A stretch of DNA of 59,735 nt, taken from an uncultured Erysipelotrichaceae bacterium. Lineage in GTDB: Bacteria > Bacillota_I > Bacilli_A > Erysipelotrichales > Erysipelotrichaceae. The translations under genes and the position numbers were made by a program. Where the stretch lies: contig CACWLH010000018.1 of assembly GCA_902761625.1 (NCBI GenBank), positions 1 to 59,735 of the forward strand, given 5' to 3'. Shown here piece after piece: positions 7,981 to 16,489 of this stretch (position 1 is its first letter; each line of letters opens with the position of its first letter). The notes beneath the pieces were generated by a model. It was not told where the DNA came from, made no database searches, and saw nothing but the letters and a program-made list of their open reading frames with translations.

Positions 7981-8736
7981 ATGAATTCACAGAATATCAG
8001 AACGGAAGTATTGATCGGAGAAGAGGCTTCAAAACTGCTTCAAAACAGCCATGTCGCCGTTTTCGGAGCGGGAGGAGTCGGCGGCAATGTCATCGAGGCA
8101 TTGGCAAGAAGCGGCGTCGGTACCATTGAGATTATTGACAATGATACCGTTGCGCTGAGCAATCTCAACCGCCAGATCATATCCCTTCACTCCACAGTCG
8201 GCATGCTCAAAACAGTCGCGGCCGAACAGCGCATTCATGATATCAACCCGTCAATCAGGGTAATCAAGCATGATTGCTTCTATCTTCCCGATAAGAAAGA
8301 TGAATTCGATTTTGACCAGATGGATTATATCGTTGATGCGATCGATACCGTGACGGCAAAAATTGACCTGATTCTCGAAGCAAAGAACCGCAATATTCCG
8401 ATCATTTCCTCGATGGGATGCGGCAACCGTCTGGATCCGTCGAAGCTGATGATCTGTGATCTGTATGAAACCTCAGGCGATCCCCTCTCAAAGATCATGC
8501 GCCATGAACTGCGCAAACGCGGCGTGAAAAAACTGTGTGTGGTCACATCCAGTGAAAAGCCGATCAGGCCTTTGGTCAGCCTGCACGAGATGGAACTGAA
8601 CAATCCGGACCGTGATCCCGATGAACCTGTGCGCCGTTCCATCCCGGGCTCCTCCCCCTTTGTTCCGCCCGCGGCAGGTCTGCTGATCGCATCCAGAGTG
8701 GTGATGGATCTGATCGGATGGCAGTCCGGCCGCTGA
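7981..8736 (+). CDS. tcdA: tRNA threonylcarbamoyladenosine dehydratase (TcdA, ThiF/MoeB family)
   Basis: E1-like ATP-using enzyme of 251 residues. TcdA converts t6A37 of ANN-decoding tRNAs to cyclic ct6A. The nucleotide-binding loop FGAGGVGGNVIEALARSGVG (near residue 24), the Asp in EIIDNDTVALSNLNRQI, and VDAIDTVTAKIDLI are typical. The C-terminal GSSPFVPPAAGLLIAS favours the TcdA (YgdL/CsdL) subgroup over MoeB or ThiF, and there is no zinc CxxC pair. The ATG at 7981 is chosen because AGGAG lies 5 bases upstream. It heads a two-gene plus-strand operon with the radical SAM gene 18 bases downstream. Confidence 0.9.
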   Translation: MNSQNIRTEVLIGEEASKLLQNSHVAVFGAGGVGGNVIEALARSGVGTIEIIDNDTVALSNLNRQIISLHSTVGMLKTVAAEQRIHDINPSIRVIKHDCFYLPDKKDEFDFDQMDYIVDAIDTVTAKIDLILEAKNRNIPIISSMGCGNRLDPSKLMICDLYETSGDPLSKIMRHELRKRGVKKLCVVTSSEKPIRPLVSLHEMELNNPDRDPDEPVRRSIPGSSPFVPPAAGLLIASRVVMDLIGWQSGR

Positions 8737-8754
8737 ATCAACGCAAATCTTCTT

Positions 8755-9588
8755 ATGATTAAACGTGTATATATCGAAATCACCAATGTCTGCAATCTGT
8801 CCTGTTCGTTCTGCCGGAAGAATTCACGTTCCGCCCGCTTTATGAGTGTACAGGAATTTGAGCATGTCATCGGCGAGGTTTCAAAGCTGACAAAATATAT
8901 TTATCTGCATGTGCAGGGCGAGCCTTTGCTGCATCCGCAGATCAATGCCATCATGGATCTTGCCCGGCAATATGAATGCCATGTGCAGCTGGTCACCAAT
9001 GCTGTATTTCTGAATACGCATATGGACATGCTGAACCATCCGGCCCTCAGGAAGATCTCCTTTTCGCTGCAGTCTGTCGAATATCAGAACATTGATATCG
9101 AAGATTTCATGAATCCGGTTCTGGATTTCATCGAAGCAGCTTCATCCGCCGGCCATCCATATTGTGAACTGCGTTTCTGGCGCGATGATCAGATGGATCT
9201 TCTCAGAACAAAGCAATGTCTCTCAATGCTTCAGCAGCGCTATACATTTACTGACAGCGGCAGACTCAGAAACCAGAAGATTCTGCCCGGTGTCTATGTG
9301 GATTATTCCAATCCGTTTGAATGGCCTGATGAAAACCGCATGGACAGCGGTGAACACGGCACATGTCTGGGAGGACTGGAACAGATTGCCGTATTAAGCG
9401 ATGGCACCCTGGTGCCTTGCTGCCTGGATGCGGAAGGCATGATTCCCTTGGGTAACATCTTCACACAGCCGCTTTGCGAGATTCTTGAATCAGAGCGTTA
9501 CATCCGTATGACGGAAGGTTTTAAGAATCACAGAATCATCGAAGATCTTTGCCGCCGCTGCACATTCCGAAGCAGATTCACAAAATAA
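8755..9588 (+). CDS. Radical SAM/SPASM domain protein
   Basis: 277 residues. The [4Fe-4S] site is CNLSCSFC (C13, C17, C20; CX3CX2C) near the N-terminus, followed by YLHVQGEPLLHP, the GGE-like motif seen here as GEP. The C-terminal part has a reduced SPASM region with cysteines in GTCLGG, VPCCLD and DLCRRC, spaced as for one extra Fe-S cluster. The phrase VLSDGTLVPCC..AEG...LGNIF is standard in SPASM enzymes that modify peptides or sugars. No precursor peptide is visible next to it, so the substrate is unknown. It is co-transcribed with tcdA. Confidence 0.88.
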   Translation: MIKRVYIEITNVCNLSCSFCRKNSRSARFMSVQEFEHVIGEVSKLTKYIYLHVQGEPLLHPQINAIMDLARQYECHVQLVTNAVFLNTHMDMLNHPALRKISFSLQSVEYQNIDIEDFMNPVLDFIEAASSAGHPYCELRFWRDDQMDLLRTKQCLSMLQQRYTFTDSGRLRNQKILPGVYVDYSNPFEWPDENRMDSGEHGTCLGGLEQIAVLSDGTLVPCCLDAEGMIPLGNIFTQPLCEILESERYIRMTEGFKNHRIIEDLCRRCTFRSRFTK

Positions 9589-9589
9589 A

Positions 9590-9607
9590 GAACCGGCATG
9601 CCGGTTC
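9590..9607. terminator. bidirectional terminator between radical SAM gene and type VII locus
   Basis: A perfect palindrome GAACCGGCATGCCGGTTC lies 1 base after the radical SAM stop and 4 bases before the end of the convergent gene. It is followed by ATTTTC on the plus strand and TTTATTTT on the minus strand, so it can end both transcripts. Confidence 0.75.
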
Positions 9608-9611
9608 ATTT

Positions 9612-9875
9612 TCAATAGATGATCAGTACGGTTCCGTCTTTGATCCCAACGGAACTGATCGAAACATTCTGGTCATAGATATATGATGATGTTTCATCAT
9701 ATACAATCTCTTCGCCATCGCTGAGATAATTCTCTTCCAGCTCTTTTCCGATCATATTTTTCAGTATCTTCAGATTATCTCTGATTGTGCTCTGTGCACT
9801 GAAGCCGCATTCGTACTCACGCCTTGCCGCGGCAAACCGCACCCTGACACGGATCAGGTTTTTATTTTTCAGCAG
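9612..9875 (-). CDS. YukD/EsaB-like ubiquitin-fold protein of the type VII locus
   Basis: Small protein at the end of the type VII cluster. The pattern of a first strand (LIRVRVRF), a helix (STIRDNLKILKNMIGKEL) and a final GIKDGTVLIIY resembles the ubiquitin-like YukD/EsaB family, accessory cytosolic components of ESX-type secretion. A GTG at 9842 would give 76 residues but lacks a ribosome binding site and would cut the first strand. A CTG at 9875 (87 residues) lies 9 bases behind GGAGG, part of a GGAGGTGATC perfectly complementary to the 16S rRNA 3' end. The CTG start is preferred. It overlaps the 3' end of the EssC gene by 14 bases. Confidence 0.65.
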   Translation of the reverse strand: MLKNKNLIRVRVRFAAARREYECGFSAQSTIRDNLKILKNMIGKELEENYLSDGEEIVYDETSSYIYDQNVSISSVGIKDGTVLIIY

Positions 9876-12800
9876 GCCTGATCACCTCCGTTCTGTTTTT
9901 GAAATAGAGAACCGCCTCTTTTTCCTTCCAGCTGATCCGGGAATGAACACGGTATTGCATACGGAAGGAATCCCCGAAAAACAGATAATATGTGTTTCTG
10001 TTGCTGAAGGAATCAAAGTCATTGGCCTGATCAATCGATATGCTGCTGATCCGCGCATTCTCACTGCGATCATGCGATATGCGATAGCCGCGCTTTTCAA
10101 GAACATTCTCAAATCCCTGTGCATCTTCCGGATCTGCGCTGACAATGCAAAGCCTGAACGTTTCATTCAAGACAGCCCATTGGTAATTCTTTTTTCTGAT
10201 GCCTAACGCAATTCCCGGCAGCTGACACAATGAGGAATCGATCACTTCAGGCATATGCGGCAGATATGTGCGGATACGATCTTCTTCATCTGATGCGGCT
10301 GCTTCGACTGCCTGGTTCAGCATTGGCTCAGGACAATCAAGTACGCAGAAATCAAGCAGTCCTCCATTCATCATGACGCCATGATGTTTTTTCGAAACAG
10401 TGACTTTTGAGCCGGTTTCAAGAAATGACTGAATGTCCTGTAAAGCAGCGCCTTTCATGACAGACCGGTATTTCAGAAAGCCCATATCACGATAGCTGAA
10501 TAAAGCTGCGCTGCTGCTCATCAGGATGATCGTCAGTTTCAGGTTTTCACAGGAACGTGCGCATTTCATCAATTGTTCGCGGTTTGATTCAAGCGATTCA
10601 TAATGCGCATTCAGATCATTGATGATCACAAACAATTCTGACTGAGCTTTCTTCCGCTCATTGATGAGCTGATAAAGACTGATGCATCTTTCCTCATCGC
10701 CAGATGCGAAGACATCCATGATCCGCTCACTCTTTTTCCAGTCTGTCTGATCAAGCGCATGCAGATCATCAATCAGCACAATGTCATCATTCTTTTCGCA
10801 GCATTCCAGTATCCTCATCATAAGAACTCTGGTCAGATTCCTGCGCTCCGACTGGTCAACGGTGACACAGGCATGGACATTGTGAGGGATGAGCTGCAGC
10901 GCAATGCTGCGGTTATGGCGATAATCATCAACGATGCCATACGCCCATGGATCCGTGATCTGTTCACGGCTTATCTGACTGACCGGCGCATTCCAAAGCG
11001 GCCTGACCGGATTCATATGACTGTATGCCTTTCGGATCTCGGCGATGATCCGGTTGATTTCAGGTTCCGCCTTTTCGAGCAATTGGGTACTGGAAGCGAT
11101 CAGCCGATGAGATGTGTCATAAAGTGCGGTGCATGATTGTGTCAGACGGGTCCGTGACTGAACGTATCCGCTGCGTCCGTACACAAGTCTCTCATCCGCC
11201 ATCAGATAAAAGCATCCGGGATCTTTGATTGCAGCGGCTTCAGGCCGGTGGATCATTTCGACTGAATCCTGCTTTTCGGATACTTTGAGACATATTTTGA
11301 ATTTAGCATTTGACCAGATCTGATCCGTTACAACACCGCTAGGCTTCTGGGTCGAAAGAATCAGATGAATTCCAAGCGAACGGCCGATTCTGGCAACGCT
11401 GATCAGTTCACTGAGAAATTCCGGCTGTTCTTTTTTCAGCTCGGCAAACTCATCGACAATGATCACAAGCTCCGGAATGTATTCCATCGACGGATTTGAG
11501 GGATACAGCCTTCTGTAATCAGAAACATTCATGACAGGCATTCCTGTTTCCATGCTCATCTTTTTTAGCAATGCTTCACGTTTTCTGCATTCGATGGAAA
11601 ACTGCACAAGAACTCTCTGAATATCTTCCTCATCCAGATTGGAAAGCGTGCCGGTCACATGCGGAAGCGGATTGTTTTCATTGGTCAGTGAATTGAGTGA
11701 GCTTCCTCCTTTGAAATCAATCAGAATGAACTGCAGATCATTGGGAGAATAGTTCATGGCCAGTGACAGTATCATGGTCAGAATCAGCTCGCTTTTGCCG
11801 CTGCCGGTTGTGCCGGCAATCAGACCATGCGGTCCGTCTCTTTTTTCATAAAGATCAAGGATGATATCTTTGCCGTTATTATCACACCCAATTAAGGATG
11901 CGACCGAAGAATTGATATCATTTGCATTCCAGCGCTCTTTGATCTGCAGCTGCTTTTCATCAAGGCATCCATGCATTTCCAGAAATGAAAATGCGCCTGA
12001 TGTCTGATGAGAGCCGTTTCTTGAAGGCAGCTGTGAAGCAAACCGGATGATATCCGGATCAAAGGGATCAGGCTTCACGGTATATCCGTCTGATTTCAGA
12101 AAATCATCAAACTTCCATTCCTTCTTTCCGGGAATGATCTTCAGATCAGCACAGGTCTGCGTGCTCTCTGACGCAAAACAGATTTCCGCATCAAAGGCAT
12201 CGCCGTCAAGATGTGCGCCAATCAGATTGAACATGACAATTCTGCGTGAATCATCACGGCAAAGAGCCACGACTTCTCTGATCTCATGTTCCTCATCCGC
12301 AAGCAGACGGATGTCATATTGATTGAAAAGATGCGGCAGATCAAGCATCCACCGATTATTCTCTGCCATCTGTCTGTCACAGATAATGGCAATGCCGACC
12401 TGATCGGGAGAATAACGCATGGCAATCTGCATCATCAGATCAGCAGCCACAAATAAAACAGAGCGGTCTATGACAATTCTGTGATAATCATTCAGCGATA
12501 TGAGAAACGGAACACGGACAGATCTTCTGGCTTCCCTGAGGAATTTTTCCTTCATGATTTCGATCTCTTCATCACTGTCATATTGATCTGAGATATTGCT
12601 CAGCTCAGTTGACAGGATATCCTTTGAAGTACCAAGTCTGACTGCAAGATGCTCCGCGTCAAGCATCATCAATGTTTTCTGTTTTGTATACCGCTGCACA
12701 GCGCTGACACTGTCCGGGAAGAGTGACTGGATCGTCTGTTCATAGTGCTCGCGCATCTCATCGATTCTGTCCATTACAAGGCAGAGATAGCGGTCATATT

Positions 12801-13707
12801 CTTTTCTTCTTTCCGCCTTTTCCTTCTTCAGCCTTCTTCTGTCGCTCCATGTCTGCAAAGGTGTCCATAACAGCGTTGAAAGCATCATGATTGCCGGCAG
12901 CATCACCATCGGAATCATTTCCGCGATCTCACGTCCGTTCTGATAGCCGAGATACATACTTAGCAGACCGCTGCACAATGACGCACCCGACATCATGATT
13001 CCCGGACCGATGGAAAACAGCAGACTTCTGCCATGGTTGTCACTGATCGGTGCAGGCGATTCCAGCCGGATTGACACAGTGTTTTCGGGCATTGCAAACG
13101 GAATCCGCTGATATTGCATAATCCGGCGCAAAGGCGGTTTTATATCACTGCTTTGATCCGGAACAAATGCTTTCATCTGATGGCTCAGTCCCGGCATCCG
13201 GTTCACCATAATCATGCGTGAATGAAGAATGATCCGGATTCCATAGCAGGAAAACTCGTCGCCGTCTTTGTAATATCCGTCACTTCCGATGATCCGCTGA
13301 TTCAGCACAACCGGAAGATCCCCATTTGCCAAGATATGATGTTCATTCAGATCGATCACAAAGCGGGAACCTTCCATATATGCAGATCTGTAACAAAGAT
13401 CTGCATCTGAATCGCCAAGGGTGATGATCTGTTTTTGCGGATCAAGTCTGTCAAACCGTTTCCAGTCTTCATCGCATGGTATGAAGTAAAGATCCGCATG
13501 GCGGCTGCCGGTGCGGCTTGCCACATGCATGGTATGGGCATCATCGCCCGGTTTGCGGAAGCGTTTCAGTGTATAGGGCAGCCGGACGGACCAGCTGCCC
13601 TTTTGCTGAATCAGATAGGCATTTTCGTCAAGAATGCAGAAATCCGTCCGCTCCTTTTCCGGATAAATCTGCGTAATCCTGCCATTCCATACAGCATAGA
13701 GAATCAT
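9862..13707 (-). CDS. essC: EssC-type FtsK/SpoIIIE ATPase of type VII secretion
   Basis: 1281-residue motor of the ESX/WXG100 system. Order: two FHA-like beta domains (about 1-90 and 95-190, the second with IIGSDGYYKDGDEFSCYGI), two membrane helices (about 226-250 and 265-285), a linker with a basic coiled stretch, an FtsK/SpoIIIE domain with Walker A GTTGSGKS (about 633-640) and Walker B LVIIVDEF (about 746-753), and a second FtsK-like domain from about 930. That second domain has TVDQSERRNLTR where a P-loop would be, so it cannot bind ATP normally. EssC is usually near 1480 residues; this one is shorter and may lack the third ATPase unit. Its ATG overlaps the lipoprotein stop by 4 bases. 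Confidence 0.88.
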   Translation of the reverse strand: MILYAVWNGRITQIYPEKERTDFCILDENAYLIQQKGSWSVRLPYTLKRFRKPGDDAHTMHVASRTGSRHADLYFIPCDEDWKRFDRLDPQKQIITLGDSDADLCYRSAYMEGSRFVIDLNEHHILANGDLPVVLNQRIIGSDGYYKDGDEFSCYGIRIILHSRMIMVNRMPGLSHQMKAFVPDQSSDIKPPLRRIMQYQRIPFAMPENTVSIRLESPAPISDNHGRSLLFSIGPGIMMSGASLCSGLLSMYLGYQNGREIAEMIPMVMLPAIMMLSTLLWTPLQTWSDRRRLKKEKAERRKEYDRYLCLVMDRIDEMREHYEQTIQSLFPDSVSAVQRYTKQKTLMMLDAEHLAVRLGTSKDILSTELSNISDQYDSDEEIEIMKEKFLREARRSVRVPFLISLNDYHRIVIDRSVLFVAADLMMQIAMRYSPDQVGIAIICDRQMAENNRWMLDLPHLFNQYDIRLLADEEHEIREVVALCRDDSRRIVMFNLIGAHLDGDAFDAEICFASESTQTCADLKIIPGKKEWKFDDFLKSDGYTVKPDPFDPDIIRFASQLPSRNGSHQTSGAFSFLEMHGCLDEKQLQIKERWNANDINSSVASLIGCDNNGKDIILDLYEKRDGPHGLIAGTTGSGKSELILTMILSLAMNYSPNDLQFILIDFKGGSSLNSLTNENNPLPHVTGTLSNLDEEDIQRVLVQFSIECRKREALLKKMSMETGMPVMNVSDYRRLYPSNPSMEYIPELVIIVDEFAELKKEQPEFLSELISVARIGRSLGIHLILSTQKPSGVVTDQIWSNAKFKICLKVSEKQDSVEMIHRPEAAAIKDPGCFYLMADERLVYGRSGYVQSRTRLTQSCTALYDTSHRLIASSTQLLEKAEPEINRIIAEIRKAYSHMNPVRPLWNAPVSQISREQITDPWAYGIVDDYRHNRSIALQLIPHNVHACVTVDQSERRNLTRVLMMRILECCEKNDDIVLIDDLHALDQTDWKKSERIMDVFASGDEERCISLYQLINERKKAQSELFVIINDLNAHYESLESNREQLMKCARSCENLKLTIILMSSSAALFSYRDMGFLKYRSVMKGAALQDIQSFLETGSKVTVSKKHHGVMMNGGLLDFCVLDCPEPMLNQAVEAAASDEEDRIRTYLPHMPEVIDSSLCQLPGIALGIRKKNYQWAVLNETFRLCIVSADPEDAQGFENVLEKRGYRISHDRSENARISSISIDQANDFDSFSNRNTYYLFFGDSFRMQYRVHSRISWKEKEAVLYFKNRTEVIRPAEK

Positions 13708-15806
13708 GCGCCGCTGCCCTGTGGAACAAGAATGTTGATTGCGGTGCTGAATGAGCCATCCTGTGTGGTGATTGTGATGACCGCACTGCCGGCGGAAATA
13801 CCGGTCACAACCAGTCCGTTCACTTCAGCCACAGACGGATCGGATGATACTGCTCTCAGATCGCTCATTGAGTAGCCCTGCGGAAGTCCTGTCACAGCCA
13901 GTGATCTGCTCTGGCCTGCATGGACTGCGAGGGAATACTGTTCCAGTGAAATCTTTCCCTTTGTTTCCATCACATCGCGTTCCTCACTCTTCGGCCTGGA
14001 TTTGCGTGTGCACTGATCCACGGCATGCCAGTTTTCAAAATGCTGCGAACTGCCTTTGAAAAGCGGCGCATTCTTGTCATTGAGAATGCTGCATTCGGTT
14101 TCTCCGAGCACTTTTCCGGCAGCGCAGTCTTCTGAGAAAAAGCTCAGATCAAGGATCCAGTTTCCCTTTGCATCCGCACAAACAACAACATCATCAACTT
14201 CGGAAGCCATCCGGTCGGCAAGATCTGCTGCGGCATCTGTTTCGTAGGAGTGCATCTGTCCGCTGTCATCAAACATATGTACTTTTGCCTTGAGTGATGC
14301 CTGCACACCTGCTTTGACACTGGCATCCATCAGAGAGAAGCCAAAGGTCCTCAATGCTGATTTGACAATCGCACACAGGGATGTATCCGCCTTGAGGGTG
14401 ATGTCCTGACTGTTTTCGTTATCCTTGATGACTCTCAGATTGCCGTCGACAAATTCATATCCGAGATTGAACTTCTGCGCCAGCACGATTTCCGCTTTTC
14501 CGTTTGTTTTGATCTGCAGATTGACCTCGACCAGAAGATCACAGAAAGGCAGCTCTCCCAGCGGCACCCTGATATCAGCCAGCTTCAGCTCCGTCTGCAC
14601 AGCGTCATCCTTCTTCTGCATGAATGATTTCAGTGAGGAAAGAAAATCATTTTTATCAATGCGTGAAAAATCGCCGTAAAGCTCCTCTTTGATATCGGTT
14701 TTGGCACCAAGTGATTCAGAGGTGTTGAAACTCATTTTGTAGTAGGTCGATTTGATATCATGGAAGAATGATCTGAAACTGTAATCGGCTTTGAAATCCG
14801 TCAGTGCAAGGGATGCGTAAAGACTGCCGCTGTCCATTTTCGTGGCTGCTTCGAGTGAGAATGAACCATCCGACGTTTTGACTTTGACATCAAATCCGTT
14901 GATGTCATATTCGTATGTGTTTTTCAGATCCGCCATCAGATGGATATGATCGTTCTGATGATTTCCTGAAGGCCTTGCCTGAATCAGATTGCCGTTGCCG
15001 TCATAGATCTCACATTCATTGAAATTGATTTTGATGCTGCCCTGGATATCAACCGACTCAGCCGCCTCACTCAGATCACATGGTTCCAGTTTTGCCTGAT
15101 TATCTTCTCTTGAGACAACTTTGTAAGCCTGATAATCAGAACCTGATCTTGTGACGAGTATATCACCGGCCTGTGCTTCACAGTCTTCAGACAGGGTTGC
15201 GTTTCCGCTCTGCTGATCAATTTCAAGCAGATCGCTTTGATAGACTGTAACCCCTTCCTCCCATTCGATCGAGAATTTGTTCTCATCAAAATGACGGTTG
15301 TTGATATGCTCGATCACCTGATCCAGGCATTTCATTGCCGTATCTTCATCGATTGTATCTTTGGGATGAAACATGCTACGCTCATCGGTTTTCATTAAGC
15401 CGCTGGCAACGGCACTGGCCACCTGGGCGGTAAAGGACGTCTTTGAAATATCGCGGATTGATGTGGTGCTGCCTTCCGGCAGATCACGGGCAAGATTCAC
15501 AAGTGTGAACGCTGTCCATTCATTATTCAGCATTTCATCTGGTTCAAATGGATACGAAGGATCGAGAATATGCCATTCAACGGCAGCCTGAATATCACCG
15601 AAATATTCAGACTGCGCGCTGATGTTCATAAAGTAGGGTTTATGCTCACTGTACCCTTCAATGCCGGCCCTGGAGATGATGCGGCTGATCCATTCACCCT
15701 TGCTGAGACTGTTTGTTTCCTTGTTGTGGCAGCCTGTCACATTGACAGTCAGTATCATCGCCAGAACAAACGACAACAGTTTTTTAGGACTGCATGCCCG
15801 CGGCAT
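13704..15806 (-). CDS. Large lipoprotein with SLH-like and BIG2-like domains, type VII locus
   Basis: 700 residues from the ATG giving MPRACSPKKLL; a TTG seven codons upstream is possible. Basic n-region, hydrophobic core and lipobox VTGC (C26) predict a membrane-anchored, surface-facing lipoprotein. Residues about 45-160 contain two S-layer-homology-like repeats (FGDIQAAVEWHILDPSYPFEP and IRDISKT..ASGLM..FHPKDTIDEDTAM). A long beta-rich middle of unknown family follows. Residues about 620-695 resemble a bacterial Ig-like (BIG2) domain (LRAVSSDPSVAEVNGLVVTGISAGSA). It starts inside the WXG100 gene and ends inside essC, so it is translationally coupled to secretion genes. I recognise no classical EsaA, EssA or EssB in it. 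Confidence 0.7.
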   Translation of the reverse strand: MPRACSPKKLLSFVLAMILTVNVTGCHNKETNSLSKGEWISRIISRAGIEGYSEHKPYFMNISAQSEYFGDIQAAVEWHILDPSYPFEPDEMLNNEWTAFTLVNLARDLPEGSTTSIRDISKTSFTAQVASAVASGLMKTDERSMFHPKDTIDEDTAMKCLDQVIEHINNRHFDENKFSIEWEEGVTVYQSDLLEIDQQSGNATLSEDCEAQAGDILVTRSGSDYQAYKVVSREDNQAKLEPCDLSEAAESVDIQGSIKINFNECEIYDGNGNLIQARPSGNHQNDHIHLMADLKNTYEYDINGFDVKVKTSDGSFSLEAATKMDSGSLYASLALTDFKADYSFRSFFHDIKSTYYKMSFNTSESLGAKTDIKEELYGDFSRIDKNDFLSSLKSFMQKKDDAVQTELKLADIRVPLGELPFCDLLVEVNLQIKTNGKAEIVLAQKFNLGYEFVDGNLRVIKDNENSQDITLKADTSLCAIVKSALRTFGFSLMDASVKAGVQASLKAKVHMFDDSGQMHSYETDAAADLADRMASEVDDVVVCADAKGNWILDLSFFSEDCAAGKVLGETECSILNDKNAPLFKGSSQHFENWHAVDQCTRKSRPKSEERDVMETKGKISLEQYSLAVHAGQSRSLAVTGLPQGYSMSDLRAVSSDPSVAEVNGLVVTGISAGSAVITITTQDGSFSTAINILVPQGSGA

Positions 15807-16083
15807 TTGATGTGATTGTGGACTCAAGTGTATCGTAACTGGATACTGTCAGTTCAAGATACTTCGCATATGCATCAATATCAGCCTTGTGTTTTTCAAA
15901 ACGGTTGGCAAACATGGCAAACCGGGAACGGATCTCTTCTGATCCTTCCGATATCCAGGTTGAAGAAAGCGAATCCATTTCCTTTTTCATGCTGCAGAGT
16001 TCATCATACATGGATGAACCGAGCATTCTCAGCTTTGCAGCGGTATCGGCGACTTCGGCAAGTGAAATTTGAATGCTGCTCAT
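15784..16083 (-). CDS. WXG100 family protein (EsxA-like) 1
   Basis: 99-residue helical-hairpin protein of the ESAT-6/WXG100 type, the usual small substrate and component of type VII secretion. The central turn motif is W43-I-S (W-x-G variant) between two amphipathic helices. YDTLE at 83-87 fits the YxxxD/E export signal. AAGG-type ribosome binding site and ATG lie 12 bases behind the second WXG100 gene. It has no signal peptide, as expected. Confidence 0.85.
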   Translation of the reverse strand: MSSIQISLAEVADTAAKLRMLGSSMYDELCSMKKEMDSLSSTWISEGSEEIRSRFAMFANRFEKHKADIDAYAKYLELTVSSYDTLESTITSNAAGMQS

Positions 16084-16095
16084 GATTTCTCCTTT

Positions 16096-16392
16096 CTAGG
16101 CAAGATGGGATGCCTGGCTGGCCAGTTCATCCTGGGTTTCACAATAAGCACGGGCGGAATTGCGCAGAAATTCGATGTACTGCGTGCACAGAAGCGAAAG
16201 CTGTCTGCAGTCGGAATGATATCCGCTGATTTTGTTGGTGAAGGCGGTGTTCTCCTTGCCATGCCAGGCTGCGCCCATGGCATCCACGGCATTGAACAGC
16301 TCTTCTGTATTGCGCATGTAATTCTGATTCTCTTCTTCCATCCGACCGGCACATGCGACAAGCTGATCGGCTTCGACTGTGATTTTTCTCAT
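16096..16392 (-). CDS. WXG100 family protein (EsxA/B-like) 2
   Basis: 98-residue WXG100 protein with W43-H-G45 in the turn between two helices; residue 43 is also the Trp of the neighbouring paralogue. The ATG giving MRKITVEADQL is chosen because AGGAGG lies 11 bases upstream and the length then matches the family; an ATG eight codons earlier would put AGGAGG inside the gene. Three cysteines are unusual for the family. It is the first gene of the five-gene type VII cluster and may form a heterodimer with the next protein. No convincing promoter lies between it and the rbfA terminator. Confidence 0.82.
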   Translation of the reverse strand: MRKITVEADQLVACAGRMEEENQNYMRNTEELFNAVDAMGAAWHGKENTAFTNKISGYHSDCRQLSLLCTQYIEFLRNSARAYCETQDELASQASHLA

Positions 16393-16454
16393 CCGTATTT
16401 TTGCCTCCTGTACCATTTTTATTCACCGCCGGTTTTGCCAATCCGCGCCGTAAA

Positions 16455-16485
16455 ATAAAAAAAACATATCCGCGCGGGATATGTT
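16455..16485 (-). terminator. terminator of the rimP-rbfA operon
   Basis: On the minus strand AACATATCC and GGATATGTT pair around CGCGC and run into seven or more T, 4 bases behind the rbfA stop. It separates the translation operon from the type VII cluster. Confidence 0.85.
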
Positions 16486-16489
16486 TTCA

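Noticed and set aside
9612..16392. Type VII locus as a mobile island
   Set aside because: No integrase, transposase, attachment repeats or tRNA junction is seen, and base composition looks like the surroundings.
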